Shown: one piece after another, positions 41,404 through 51,419 of the stretch
Position numbering within the stretch: the stretch's first letter is position 1
Layout of the letters: each line of letters begins with the position of its first letter
Assembly: GCA_030374765.1 (NCBI GenBank)
Contig: JARGXX010000080.1
Coordinates: 620,001-684,000 of the forward strand
DNA: 64,000 nucleotides
Source: Agarophyton chilense
Taxonomy: Eukaryota; Rhodophyta; Florideophyceae; Gracilariales; Gracilariaceae
Direction of reading: 5' to 3'
Position numbers and translations under genes: made by a program
The notes under the pieces: model-generated
Database searches by the model: none
Told to the model about the DNA's origin: nothing
The model's input: only the letters and a program-made list of their open reading frames with translations

Positions 41404-41663
41404 AATACAGTACAATGTATACAGTACAGTAACCTACTGTAGTACAGTAACTGCACCAGGATACTTTACTGTATACATTCGTTTAAATTCCCCACTCACG
41501 GCGGCGCTCTCTGGTGTGTGCTATTTCTCACATTCATCGAGCCGATGCGCTCTCCTTCATCGTCGACAGGTCTGAGATATATGCATCTTCTTTCAGTGTT
41601 CACCTCTGCGCTTCCTAATTTTTTCTCTTCCGCACTCCTCCTATCTATCCACACACGGGGCCG
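41404..41663 (+). promoter_or_regulatory. KRI1 upstream region with TACAGTA repeats
   Basis: Just right of the insertion, 41404-41480 holds several copies of (A/T)ACAGTA and its inverse (TACTGTA, ACTGTA), including TGTATACAGTACAGTA. The retrotransposon's ACTGT target is one of these repeats. This is the remaining ~260 bp upstream of the KRI1 ATG. Confidence 0.45.
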
Positions 41664-43661
41664 ATGCCTCGCAAGCCCCGCAAGAACGCTTCCGTTGATC
41701 CGGAATCAAATCTGAAAGAATCTATAGAAACGGAAAAGGACAAAGGAATCCTTCCGATTAACAAGAGATTTGCTGATAAGTATGAGGCATCAAAGCGTCG
41801 TGAGTTTTTGAACAATTCGTCTGTTGCTTTGCTTCAATCTTCTGATGATTTGTCGTCATCTTCAGAAGAAGAAGATGAGCTTGGCGAACTTCTCACGAAA
41901 GGAATCGACAAGCGATTTAAGGAAACTATAGAAGCTATACGAAGAAAGGATCCGCGTATCTACGACAAGAGCACAAAGTTTTTCGAAAGTCAGAGCGATG
42001 GCGAACAGGATGATGATAAATCCCAACGCTCGTATCACAGTGAGGATGAACCCGTTGCTGGGTGGGATTCCATAGCAGAAGTTGCAAAAAGAGACACGAC
42101 TAAGCTTACCCTCAAGGATTATGTAAGAGAGAATTTATTAAAGGACGGGCGGTTATCAGACAACGATACCGACACGGAAAACGATATCGAAGAAGGAAAG
42201 CATATGAATGGTACATTCACTCAAGAAAAAGCCTTTGTTGGAAGCATAGAATCGCGAAATGCCAGGCCAAATAGTCACCTGAAAGTGGGCTCTGATTTGC
42301 TAGGGAGTGAATCAGAAGGAGAGGAGAAAGAAGAGGAGGATGAAAATTTCTTTACAAAGAAGAAGAAAAACATCAATGAGATTGAGAAGGAAGAACAGGA
42401 GTTTGATAAGTTCTTGAAAAAACAAAGCCACAAGCGTGCTCAGCAAACGGGGGACGAATTGCTTCTCCATTCATATCTTGAAAAGGAGAATCCAGACGAG
42501 AAAGAAAGATTCCTTCGCGATTTTGTTATGAACAACGGTTGGCTGGATAAGAACGCTGTAGATGCGCCCGGAGCAAGCGACTATAAGATTGAAATTGACC
42601 TTCCCGGTGAAGTGGACGAAAAGATCGAGGAGGATGAAAATTTCGAGGAAAAGAACGACGAGTTTGAAGCCAAATATAACTTCCGTTTTGAAGACCCTGA
42701 TGGTTCAAATGTTGTATCGTATGCGCGAAAGATTTCAGACTCAATGCGTCGTCCCGACGACCGGCGAAAGAAGGCTAGAGAGGCTCGGAGACTACGAAAA
42801 CAACTAGAGAAGGCGGCGAAAATTGAAGACATCAAACATTTAAAAAATCTCAAGAAGAAAGAGATTCAGGCTCGGCTTTTGGCGATACAAGAAGCTGCTG
42901 GAGATGAATTGGATACAACCGGGTTTGATTTAGAGGGAGACTTTGATCCTGAAGAATTCAACAAGCAAATGGAGAGAAATTTTGGGGATGGCTATTATTC
43001 TCGAGAAGATACACACATGAAGGGACAGGAAAAATTGAAAGAGAGAGGGCTTCAGGAAACGTACGCTATCACAGCTCGCAGCAATGTACCCGAGGATGTT
43101 CAGGACGACGTAGGTCGTCTGATTGATGAGTACTATAATCTTAACTATGAAGATATTGTGGGAGGGGTTCCCGTGCGCTTTAAGTACAAAAAGGTGGCAC
43201 CAGAATCGTTCAATATGACGCCCGAACATATACTGACGACTGACGACAGAGAACTAAACTCGCTCGTTTCGTTGAAGTATCTTGCCCCGTACAGGTCAGA
43301 ACGAGAGGTCAAGAAGAAGGCTTGGAAAGCTGCATCCACTATGAGAAAGAAGCGAATCTCAGACCAAGGAAGGAGATACGGAGAACCCGCAAGCGACATT
43401 GATGTGGGAAAAAATGAAAGGGCAAACCGAGATAGTTCGAAGAAAAAGAGACGAAGGAGGGGAGAGAGTGCGGAAGACATCGACGCGAAGCAAGCTGAGG
43501 AAGATGATGGATGGGGGGATGTTATTGTCAACCCCCTGGAAGCGACTGGAAATGAAGAAAGCAAATTGGACGAAGCTGATCGCGCGAATAACATGAAATC
43601 GAAACGAAAACGCAAGAAGAGAAAGCAAAGAGGATGTGTCCCTGTTACGAAGGATACATGA
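41664..43661 (+). CDS. KRI1: KRI1 homologue, ribosome biogenesis (40S) factor
   Basis: A 665-residue acidic/basic protein. KRI1 works in the nucleolus in early 18S pre-rRNA processing with KRR1 and the snoRNA machinery. The N-terminus has INKRFADKYEASKRREF; the middle is Glu/Lys-rich with FLRDFVMNNGWLDK and the conserved DPEEFNKQMERNFGDGYY segment; the C-terminal domain reads DEYYNLNYEDIVGGVPVRFKY (about residues 490-512) and LGLNPxx-like LNSLVSLKYLAPYR, the KRI1_C signature. It ends in a poly-basic nuclear/nucleolar tail. Length fits the family (590-720). Single exon. ATG at 41664. A copia element sits about 260 bp upstream. Confidence 0.92.
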   Translation: MPRKPRKNASVDPESNLKESIETEKDKGILPINKRFADKYEASKRREFLNNSSVALLQSSDDLSSSSEEEDELGELLTKGIDKRFKETIEAIRRKDPRIYDKSTKFFESQSDGEQDDDKSQRSYHSEDEPVAGWDSIAEVAKRDTTKLTLKDYVRENLLKDGRLSDNDTDTENDIEEGKHMNGTFTQEKAFVGSIESRNARPNSHLKVGSDLLGSESEGEEKEEEDENFFTKKKKNINEIEKEEQEFDKFLKKQSHKRAQQTGDELLLHSYLEKENPDEKERFLRDFVMNNGWLDKNAVDAPGASDYKIEIDLPGEVDEKIEEDENFEEKNDEFEAKYNFRFEDPDGSNVVSYARKISDSMRRPDDRRKKAREARRLRKQLEKAAKIEDIKHLKNLKKKEIQARLLAIQEAAGDELDTTGFDLEGDFDPEEFNKQMERNFGDGYYSREDTHMKGQEKLKERGLQETYAITARSNVPEDVQDDVGRLIDEYYNLNYEDIVGGVPVRFKYKKVAPESFNMTPEHILTTDDRELNSLVSLKYLAPYRSEREVKKKAWKAASTMRKKRISDQGRRYGEPASDIDVGKNERANRDSSKKKRRRRGESAEDIDAKQAEEDDGWGDVIVNPLEATGNEESKLDEADRANNMKSKRKRKKRKQRGCVPVTKDT

Positions 43662-43923
43662 TGCGTAGATGATGCATCGCAACTAACAATATCTCAAGAT
43701 TGTCTTTCATCGTTTGCTCTTTGCTTGTCAAGCATGTTCGTCAATTCTCGAGCTTAGGCATTGTGCTTTGTTTTTACAGAAAGCCTGAATTGTTTGAGGT
43801 ATAAAACCGAAAGAGCAGGAGGGAATATCGTACAGATTTTGCTCTGATAAGGCCGACAGGCTTAGTGAGCCTCTTTTGGCCAGCGGTCGTGGCGGTCCTG
43901 GGCCACAAACAGGTCAGACATAT

Positions 43924-44853
43924 TCAACTATGCACATGCTGCTTGAGCCAAGACACACCTTCCGCAACAGCCGGTTCACAGCCGTTCTGAGTGAAAACCT
44001 CATGCCCGCTGTTACAGACATACATTCTTTTATCTTCGCATTGGATTCGTTTGACAAACTGCGTTATACCATCCGGCGACACAACGAAATCGTCTTTGCC
44101 CACAAAGATGATAATGTGTTTGAACTTGAGGGACTCAGCTTCTTCATCGATCTGCCTGTAAACCCTGAGAAATTCCATACCGACCTTTACACGCAATCTT
44201 CCGCGATACATTAGCCCATCCTTAGAAACAGCATCTCGAATAGTAGGATCAGGGGATGGTGGCAACTTTAGAACTGGTAACATAGGTACTAAGAAGCCCA
44301 AGAGTGGCCTAATAGTGTATAAGAACTGTCCGTACGCTCCAAACATGTCATCTGGTGGTCTAACTGCGGGCGAGAGCAGAATTACGCCATCAACAAGATC
44401 CGGAGACTTTTCGCAAACGAGAATCGTGGTGGTGCCGCCCATAGACATACCCATAATGAAAGTTTTCTTGCCTCGCAAGTCCTCCATGTTCTTAAACGAT
44501 TCAATGACATCTATGGCAGCGTCTCTTACATGATCAAATGACTCAAAGTAGGCGTGAAGCCCTGACGATCGGCCGTGTCCTGGGTGATCATGTGCAACCA
44601 CAACAAGTCCAAGGTTCAGCAGCTTCTCGACTATGGAGCCTTTCAGCAAAGTGCGATAGTTGTTTTCATCTGGTGCCAGCCACTCGAACAAAGAATGGCC
44701 TACAATACCATGAAAAAGGAATACAACGCCCTTCGCGTCCGCTATTCCGCATTTAGGTTCCCAAAAGTACGTAGCGATTTTGTACCCATTTCTGACATCT
44801 ACATCTCCTTGTCGATACCCTCCAAGTTTATCAATTGGTCCTGACATGTCCAT
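43924..44853 (-). CDS. Monoacylglycerol lipase-like serine hydrolase
   Basis: A 309-residue alpha/beta hydrolase of the MGLL/lysophospholipase (Hydrolase_4) family, which cleaves monoacylglycerols or related esters. The oxyanion HG is at VFLFHGIVGHS (47-56), the nucleophile elbow GMSMGG has Ser137, the acid is in FVGKDDFVVSP and the base His in NSGHEVFT near the C-terminus. HDHPGHGRSSG is the family's 'D-x-x-GHGxSxG' motif. Plant relatives include caffeoyl-shikimate esterase, so substrate is open. The ATG at 44853 is the first; an upstream TTG is ignored. Convergent with KRI1 (262 bases between stops). Confidence 0.9.
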   Translation of the reverse strand: MDMSGPIDKLGGYRQGDVDVRNGYKIATYFWEPKCGIADAKGVVFLFHGIVGHSLFEWLAPDENNYRTLLKGSIVEKLLNLGLVVVAHDHPGHGRSSGLHAYFESFDHVRDAAIDVIESFKNMEDLRGKKTFIMGMSMGGTTTILVCEKSPDLVDGVILLSPAVRPPDDMFGAYGQFLYTIRPLLGFLVPMLPVLKLPPSPDPTIRDAVSKDGLMYRGRLRVKVGMEFLRVYRQIDEEAESLKFKHIIIFVGKDDFVVSPDGITQFVKRIQCEDKRMYVCNSGHEVFTQNGCEPAVAEGVSWLKQHVHS

Positions 44854-45757
44854 CGTGAAAGAATTCAAATGTTCTCAAAAGAACAGAAAGCAAGGGAGAA
44901 AAGACTGCGAGTGGACAGCAAGTTGACTTTCGAAGCAAATAGAAGGAGTCAGTTCCCTAGAAAGAAAAGGCAGCTACTGGCCTGGTTTAAGAGCAGAGCG
45001 GGTTATCTCGTTCCTTTCTATTTCGTTCTGTTCTATGCTTTTCTTTCGTATGTTGAAATACGAAAGACGGGCTGTTGAGAAAAGTTGTGAACACGGAATT
45101 CGGTAAGTTAGGCAGCCGTCGTTCTTCCGGACAGACTGTGGAGGCCTAAAGCGTCACTGAAGCAAGCGTCCAAACTTCACCAATATGATACTGTAGGGGC
45201 AAACTTGGCACAGCACGGAGAGCAGGAGCCTGCCGCGTTGGCAAATTTGTTCGAATAGAGAGAATGAGTGTGCTGTGGTTCTGTTGCAAACTGCAAACTC
45301 TTGTACACTTTTTATCTATTTTTACAAGACAAACACGCATATCACTTTTTCTGTATACCAAACATGGAACACCCAAATTTAAAGGAAATTTAACGGTACA
45401 ACTATCGGCAATAATAAATAAATTAATTTGGGTTTAATCTATTTCGAGGATCGAAGTTTGACATATCTACATCCCGCCTTTCAAGAGTTTGCTAGCTCTA
45501 GAACTAGCGTACACTTCGCGACTACATCGGGTTCCCTTCACATTTCGTGCGAGACTCGCGCCCTATACCCATACTCAAAGGAAAACAAGCATTCTTTCAC
45601 CTGAAGGCAAAACGCAACATCAGTTGGCATCAAGGGCTGGAAATAACTTGGATATAAAGCTTGAGGTAGCATTCTGAGCATAACAGTGTTATCTTAGCTA
45701 AAAGTTTTATTTGTCTTCAGGGGTTTCGCAGACTGTTCTCTAACTTAAACCCTCAGG
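44854..45757. promoter_or_regulatory. Divergent intergenic region, lipase / SUZ12
   Basis: About 900 bases without a supported gene between two divergent starts. A pyrimidine run with TTATTTGTCTTCAG (45708-45721) shortly before the SUZ12 ATG resembles a splice acceptor for a 5' UTR intron. Confidence 0.35.
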
Positions 45758-47098
45758 ATGCCCCAAATCTCCGTCGTGGCTTCAAAGGAGCTGCATGCAG
45801 AGCACAAGAATGCTATTGAAGCTTTTCATGTACGTCGTTCACATTTCCTTTTTCTCATACGTGTTATTTCTAACATTTGTTTTTTGAATACCCAGAAAGC
45901 TCGTAGTCTCTATCTTGATGTAGCGAGGCTACATCGTCACTCACGCATCTTCCTTCCTCGCACGTTACGAAAAACAAGCGAACAGCGCCAAAAATTAAGT
46001 GCGCTCCCGGGCGTTGAGTACGTGTCTATCGAGCCATTCGTCACATGGAGCCAACATGTCCCGGAAATGCGATGCCTATGGTGCGGAGATAGATTTTATC
46101 GCTTCTCATGTGCGGCGGAACTGCTTCTTCATCTCCGAACTTCTCACGGCAGATTTGAATACGATCTCATCAATTCCAGCGAGAGCAAGACCATCAGAAG
46201 TAGGCATGATAAAGAGGTCTTTCTTCTCATACACCTGAAATTGCAACGCGAAGGAGAACTTCCTTTGGTGTCACCTTGTGGCCTGTCGCACCCGTACGAT
46301 ATGGAATTTATGTACTACAAATCACCTGGATTCCACAACCCTGTTCGAAAGCCGGCGAGAACGAATCCATCTCCCTCGCTTAATGGAATTCTACTTAATG
46401 AACCTCACAGACGCCCTCGTAGATCCACTCATGAGCAGGAAGAATCCCAGGACAAAATCAAAGAAGGAGGGAAAAAGAAGAGGCGAGGCGCAGAGATAAA
46501 AGATAAGGACTACCGGCCTGCAAAATGTGCTAAACGAAGTGTGGAAAACAAGAAGAAGAAAAAGGTAGGAAAGCCTGCCTTCAAGACCCTCTCTACTGCT
46601 GTCAAGGAGAAGAGGCTATACAATTCGGTCGTGCAGCGTGAATTGCTGGTAGAAGAATATGAGAATGGTGCGGACTCGGATGCTGAAAGTGAAAGTCAGG
46701 AAGAAGTAAAATGGAGACTAAGAGTGGTAGACGACGAAATCGAAGAATACGTAGATACTATTGCAGTGGAAAAGCTGTTTATGAATCTGTGGAACCAATT
46801 TGTGAAAATGGAGCATCCCGTTAAAAGCGACAAAGAGATTGCTCCAGCTTGTCTAAGTTTTGTGCAAAAGTACCGCAAAACGCTAATTCGGTACAACCTT
46901 GAGGTAACTTTTCTTCGGCATCTGGCAGAGTTCTCGCGTATGGGTTTGCTCGACGCTGATGGTGTCTTTGATATATGTCGTGTCCTTAGAAATCGTGATA
47001 TGTCTGGACCGTCAGATGGAAGTGATGAGCCAAAATTTTTGTATGGTGAAAGACTTTTAAAGGAAGGCCCAGAAGGAAAACGGATTCGATACGCATGA
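45758..47098 (+). CDS. SUZ12: SUZ12/EMF2-type Polycomb protein (VEFS box), two exons
   Basis: Predicted join 45758-45829 and 45896-47098, 424 residues. SUZ12 is the scaffold of Polycomb repressive complex 2, which methylates histone H3K27. After splicing the N-terminus reads AIEAFHKARSLYLDVARL...FLPRTL, like the 'FxxxRxLYLxxxL...RTL' start of this family. A C2H2 finger spans about C84-H105 (CLWCGDRF...LLHLRTSH). A Lys-rich middle follows, and the C-terminal VEFS box (about 315-395) has MNLWNQFVKMEH, CLSFVQKYRKTLI and HLAEFSRMGLLD. It is shorter than animal SUZ12 (739), closer to plant VRN2/FIS2. Confidence 0.88.
   Translation: MPQISVVASKELHAEHKNAIEAFHVRRSHFLFLIRVISNICFLNTQKARSLYLDVARLHRHSRIFLPRTLRKTSEQRQKLSALPGVEYVSIEPFVTWSQHVPEMRCLWCGDRFYRFSCAAELLLHLRTSHGRFEYDLINSSESKTIRSRHDKEVFLLIHLKLQREGELPLVSPCGLSHPYDMEFMYYKSPGFHNPVRKPARTNPSPSLNGILLNEPHRRPRRSTHEQEESQDKIKEGGKKKRRGAEIKDKDYRPAKCAKRSVENKKKKKVGKPAFKTLSTAVKEKRLYNSVVQRELLVEEYENGADSDAESESQEEVKWRLRVVDDEIEEYVDTIAVEKLFMNLWNQFVKMEHPVKSDKEIAPACLSFVQKYRKTLIRYNLEVTFLRHLAEFSRMGLLDADGVFDICRVLRNRDMSGPSDGSDEPKFLYGERLLKEGPEGKRIRYA
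45830..45895 (+). other. Predicted 66-bp in-frame intron of SUZ12
   Basis: GTACGT donor at 45830, TTCTAAC branch-like sequence at about 45869-45875, TTTTTT run and CCCAG acceptor ending 45895. It has no stop and keeps frame, so unspliced mRNA would encode 22 extra, hydrophobic residues that break the conserved AF-x-xARxLYL block. Confidence 0.75.
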
Positions 47099-47835
47099 GC
47101 GATGCCTTGCGGAATCAAGTGATATACCTTCAAAATCTACCCCCCCCCCCCAGTGTGGTGCAGAAGTTCTTCATATTCCAAGAAGGAACAAACACAACGT
47201 TTACAACACCTCTAATATCGCAGCTCATAATGTCATGCCCGACAAAAGTCAGTTTTGCAGCTCTAGATGGAAATGGAAGCATGCTTCAGAGAATAGGCCG
47301 AACAGAGTAGGCAGATGACGCGGAGGTATGGTACAGGGTAGGTGTTCCTTGCAAGGAGCAAGCGACAGCCGCAAGCGCGACTACAACCATAACAACTGAA
47401 CAGGCAGTTAATGATTTAATTGATCTGGAGCTCCAACTGTTGCTGGTTCAACGATTTCGGATAAACAAGACACGGACGATTTCCGAAAGAGAAGACGGGA
47501 TCTTGAGCTTGATGTAGAGTAGGTAGACTTTTTGCTATGAAAGATATTGGTGCCGAGGCAAGCGATTTGGTGATTAGTGCTTCGTTGGCTTTTGAGATGG
47601 TACTGGACAGTGAAAATCGAAAGTAACGCGTTGTCCTAAGAGCCAACACCAATTTCGCCGAACAGCGGTCTCCGGGCCGGCTTTGGGGTTGCTTTGATTT
47701 AGTGTTGTTGCACACAACAGATGACATGTAACAGTCACTTCCGCTCTGTGTCTCGACAAGACGCATGCGTCGAATTTCCTAGAAAGATGGAAAATGGAAC
47801 TGGAACGACAGGAAGAAACGGACGATACTCAGTTG
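47099..47835. other. Convergent intergenic region SUZ12 / SmD3
   Basis: No gene recognised. Contains a run of 11 C (47141-47151). Confidence 0.5.
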
Positions 47836-48328
47836 TTAACGACCGCCTCTTGGTGGCGGTGCTCGGGGAAAGCCACGACCCCGACCTAGAAGAAACAACA
47901 AGACAAAATTGGGTGTGTAAGAAGGTGGCTCATCTCACTGAGGAAGATAGAGATAAAAAAAAGTATAGCTTACCAGCAGCCATGACAGGAGCCCTGGACG
48001 CCACACCACCAGCACCACGCCCCCTGCCCAGACCTCTAGCCTCCATAGGACGTCCGTCCTTCAAAGCCTCGACTCGTTTAAACATGGGAGCACTCGCTAA
48101 AATATCCGGCAAAACGAAGAATCTTATCTTACTTCCTCGTATAAAAATGTGTTCTAAAGTAGAAACTTTTCCATCTACTCTGGTGAATGTTACTCGTTTT
48201 AACTGCACGTTCATGTTATCCTCAACGGATGATAGGGTGCCGCGGTACACATCTCCAGTTCGCATCTCGATTGTGACAATGTGCGGTGAGGCCTCGTGAA
48301 GAAGCTTTATGGGGATCCCGACGGACAT
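47836..48328 (-). CDS. SNRPD3: Small nuclear ribonucleoprotein Sm D3 (two exons)
   Basis: Predicted join 48328-47974 and 47885-47836, 134 residues. SmD3 is one of seven Sm proteins forming the ring on spliceosomal U snRNAs. The start MSVGIPIKLLHEASPHIVT, Sm1 motif with TGDVYRGTLSSVEDNMN and Sm2 IFIRGSKIRFFVLPDILASAP match SmD3 rather than D1 or LSm4. The C-terminal tail after the splice is Arg/Gly-rich (AAGRGRGFPRAPPPRGGR), as in other SmD3 proteins whose RG repeats are dimethylated. The ATG at 48328 is used although the frame is open further upstream. Divergent from the small membrane protein gene at 48676. Confidence 0.93.
47886..47973 (-). other. Intron of SmD3 (88 bp)
   Basis: Donor GTAAGC after ...GGCTGCTG (47974) and acceptor TTTCTTCTAG before GTCGGGGTCG (47885). 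Splicing joins the Sm fold to the RG-rich tail; reading through instead gives a non-conserved hydrophobic end. Confidence 0.88.
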
Positions 48329-48675
48329 TTTCGTCGTCCGCGTTGGGCAGTTAGTAGCTGGTGTGCTCCCTGCTCGAGTGCTTCGCGGAGTTGTCGAGAA
48401 ACCACGGTATCTACGAAGGGTAACCAAGGGCAGACAAGAATCGTTTCGCTCTGATCCGAGGGCAGATTTGAGCGATGAGAAATGAATTACGCAGTATTCA
48501 TTATAATTAGCACGATTCAATTTCCGCCTTGCAACAGAACTCGGGAACGCATCGCACGACATGGGGCGTTTCAGTGAAAGTTTTTTCTTCGTACCAAGAA
48601 GAGCGAAGCTTCTCCCAGAACGGCGGCTCAGGCGACCGAACGCACGGGCGTTGCAGTGAATTGTGTGTGTGGAGA
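48329..48675. promoter_or_regulatory. Divergent intergenic region (347 bp)
   Basis: Lies between the SmD3 start and the ATG at 48676. No conserved box was recognised. Confidence 0.4.
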
Positions 48676-49413
48676 ATGTCGGAGACAGAAAGGCATCAAA
48701 AGTACATTTTCACCGGAATCTTTTCCACTCCAGAAAGGTACGTGAAGAGAGAATATATGCACAAACGATGCACAAGCAGATCCAACATACAGACGACTAA
48801 AACGCAGAACGCGAGGTGTTTCCAATGAATGATGGGTACAGGGTGCGAGCACGTTTTAATGCATTTTACCAGGCTAGAAGAATAGCTGATCTTTCTGCAA
48901 ACGGGAAAGCATCAAAAGCGGACTTTGAACGATATGCTGCGCAATTCCCGGAGGAGGGGGCCAAGATTAAGAAGCTGCATGACTATACGATGTTTACGGG
49001 TACGTAGAGGGTGTGGAGTGAGGTAAATTGAAGCAGGTGCGCGTGATGCATGCAAACAACAACTAACGAGTGCGATGTGGTTGGGGTTGGATACGCAGGG
49101 ATCGGAACTGGTTTGGGATTTGTCGGGAGCACGGTTCAGATGATGCGAATGACAAAGACAGTGCCTCTGATACTAACCGGGGTGTTTGTCTCGACGGTAT
49201 CGGCACATCTGGTGGCAGACGACGTAGGTTGTGCAGGACACGATTCGATTTGAGTTGATTTGCAAAACGCTGACTGATTTGTTTGTTTTTACGTGGGTGC
49301 GAAAAACGAAGATTGGAAGTTGGATTCTCGGTACCTACAAGTTTGACTGCGGTAGAGCCAGTGAAAAGTTTCATGAGTGGATCTACACGACAAAGAATGA
49401 AGAATCGGACTAA
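48676..49413 (+). CDS. Predicted four-exon small membrane protein, unknown
   Basis: Proposed exons 48676-48737, 48842-48999, 49099-49223 and 49312-49413, together 447 bases (148 residues plus TAA). Each junction has a GT donor (GTACGT, GTACGT, GTAGGT) and AG acceptor (GTACAG, ACGCAG, CGAAG), CTAAC or CTGAC branch-like sequences precede the last two acceptors, and every splice keeps frame. The product has a charged N-terminal half (RARFNAFYQARRIADLS..., a helix with ADFERYAAQFPEEG) and then two hydrophobic segments (GIGTGLGFVGSTVQMM, VPLILTGVFVSTVSAHLV) joined by RMTK, ending FHEWIYTTKNEESD. No family recognised; an organelle or ER membrane protein is a guess. Confidence 0.5.
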
Positions 49414-50852
49414 CTGCATGCGGACGGAGACAAATAAATGTAGAGTTTTATTTGGTTAGCGTTGCTGTTGGGTGTGTTGTTGCAGAGAACGTAGCTGATT
49501 GATTTTGGTTTGAATAGAACTGTAGAAACAAGCACACAGGCCATTAGAAACGGGTGTTCAGCAGGCAGGGGGGGCATAAGAAAGGGCATGAGACGTACTG
49601 CAGCGTGGCGGAAATGTGATTCAAATCAGTCTTGACATGGGCGGCCAGTCGAGCGGCACGAATGAAATGCGGCGCCACGAGGGTATACTGGTCTGCGCTT
49701 TGTGTATTCAAGGTATGAATACCGTGTGCCAATCGACGCAAGTGAGCCAAGCTAGCGAAGCAACAGAAACGATAGTTTGCGGTGAGTGGGGGAGAGTGGA
49801 CGAGAGATGGGATGGGCGACCGAGAAGCGCGGAAACGCGCTACACGTACGTGTCGCTCTGATGGTGCTTCATGACGCTCATCTGCGGCTCGTTCTGCAGG
49901 CGCGCAATCAACGAGCGCAGCGCGGCGCCATGCACGCCGTCGGCGTCCTGCGCATCATGCGCGCAGACTGTCTCGCCGTCGGCGTCCCGCTCCATGGCTG
50001 ACGAACGCGCGCACCCCCGCCGCCTCGCAACATCGCGCCAGTGCCATCCACCGTCTCTGAGGAAATGCACGCGCCGCGACCAACGAGCGTGTGTACAACG
50101 TGGACACGCGTAAGGCGCGTCGAAGCGTCGTCCAATCGCAGCGAGGGCGCGGCTGCGCGCGTCGTCACCGTCGGTGCCTTCTCGCATGTGTGCGTGTTTG
50201 GTGCGCGCCGCCGCGCGTCGACGCCGTTTGTAACGAGAGCTTCAACAAGCCGCGGTGCGAGGCCTTCGCTGACGCTGCTTTGTACGAGGTCGCGCTCGCG
50301 CTCGCGCCGCGCCTGCTTGCTCCTTATGCGTCTCCTATCGCTCTCGCGCGCCGCGCAGACGTTGCATCGCGCGCGCGCCGCAATCACCGCGACACATTCG
50401 TCCCGCGCGCCGTCGCCGTCGTCGTCGTCGTCGTCGTCGTCGCCTTCGCCCTCTTCGTCGCCTTCGCCCTCTTCGTCGCCTTCGCCGTCGTCTTCGACTT
50501 CGCCGTTGCGCCAGCCGCTCGCCCTTCCGCGCGCGCAGCAGCTGTCCGTGCCGACGCGCGCCGCCGCCAGTCTGTGGCCGGCGGGCACGTGGGACGATCC
50601 CGTGCCCATCCAGTCGGCCAGCGACACGCGCGTCGTCGCCTGTACCGGACCTTGTACTCACGTCTCTGCACACGCTTTGGATCGGCACCATTTGGTGCAT
50701 GATACCGTCTGGATCACCGTCTCTTGGGGTAAATTGAGTCAGTGCACTTGTTGCGGCCAGGTTTTCACGCTGCAGAGACGATGCACAACATCTTCATCAA
50801 AGCTTATTCCTCAACAACACTAATCGCCCAATGCGTTACACAACCAAAAACA
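49414..50852. other. GC-rich, repeat-bearing region with competing open frames
   Basis: From about 49840 to 50720 long frames are open on both strands because of GC bias and triplet repeats. The best coding candidate is on the minus strand: one frame (50627-49908) has an Asp/Glu run and a CNVC pair followed by an Arg-rich helix, while the frame ending at 49840 has YACPRCTHARW, HFLRDGGWHWRDVARRRG and a tail ending MSVMKHHQSDTYV. They could be exons of one zinc-binding protein, but I cannot find a convincing splice. No function assigned. Confidence 0.3.
50404..50512. repeat. GTC triplet run and 18-bp tandem repeat
   Basis: (GTC)n at about 50416-50440 followed by repeated GCCTTCGCCCTCTTCGTC units (50440-50490). 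On the minus strand this encodes a Glu/Gly/Asp tract. Confidence 0.75.
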
Positions 50853-51419
50853 TCATTCTTCCACAAGCGCGCTAAAATCATAAAACAGTTTTTGAACGCC
50901 TTGTACCAATTGTCCAACGTCTGCTTCGATCTCCCCTCTAGAAACTCTCAGCGCCTTACTGTCGGTGTCCTCCACGCTTCTTATCAGCTTCTTGTACGCG
51001 TCTTCAGCCTGTCTTCGCCGCTTCTCATCGGGCATGGACCGGTACAACGTGGAGCAAGCGGCACGTATTCTGTTCAGCGGCGCCGATCTCAACATCTGTC
51101 GAAGCGCATCGTACTCTGACAAATCGGCCAGCACCTCCAGCCTGTCAAGCGCTCCCTCTGCAGCCTTGAGCTCCACCAGCGCCTCGCTCACTGTACCCGC
51201 GGCGCGCGACTTGCGCACCGCAACCCACAGAGGAATACTTGCCAGCACCCTCAGAAATGCCCTTCTATTGCTCGCCGACGCCGTTGTGTAGCGCGCACAT
51301 GTCCGAGCGCTGCTGCTTGCGCCCTCGCTGCGCCCAACGCAACCCACCTTTACCGCCGTCGCGCGCGCAAACGCTTGTGTGTCGCCTGCTCGCTTGCTCT
51401 TGCTCTTCTGGCTCGTCAT
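50853..51419 (-). CDS. Thylakoid-lumen protein candidate (Tat-type bipartite transit peptide, PsbQ-like helical domain)
   Basis: A 188-residue protein. The first ~50 residues are Ser/Ala/Arg-rich without acidic residues in the latter part, like a plastid transit peptide, followed by NRRAFLRVLASIPLWVAV, a twin-arginine hydrophobic signal, and a small-residue site (SRAAG) for lumen cleavage. The mature part (~110 residues) is all-helical, with VSEALVELKAAEGALDRLEVL and YDALRQMLRSAPLNRIRAACSTL resembling four-helix lumen proteins such as PsbQ/PsbQ' or the plant 16.5-kDa lumen protein. I cannot tell which. ATG at 51419. Divergent from the aminopeptidase gene. Confidence 0.5.
   Translation of the reverse strand: MTSQKSKSKRAGDTQAFARATAVKVGCVGRSEGASSSARTCARYTTASASNRRAFLRVLASIPLWVAVRKSRAAGTVSEALVELKAAEGALDRLEVLADLSEYDALRQMLRSAPLNRIRAACSTLYRSMPDEKRRRQAEDAYKKLIRSVEDTDSKALRVSRGEIEADVGQLVQGVQKLFYDFSALVEE

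Noticed and set aside
47141-47151. Poly-C run as a functional site
   Set aside because: A simple homopolymer between convergent genes; no further structure.
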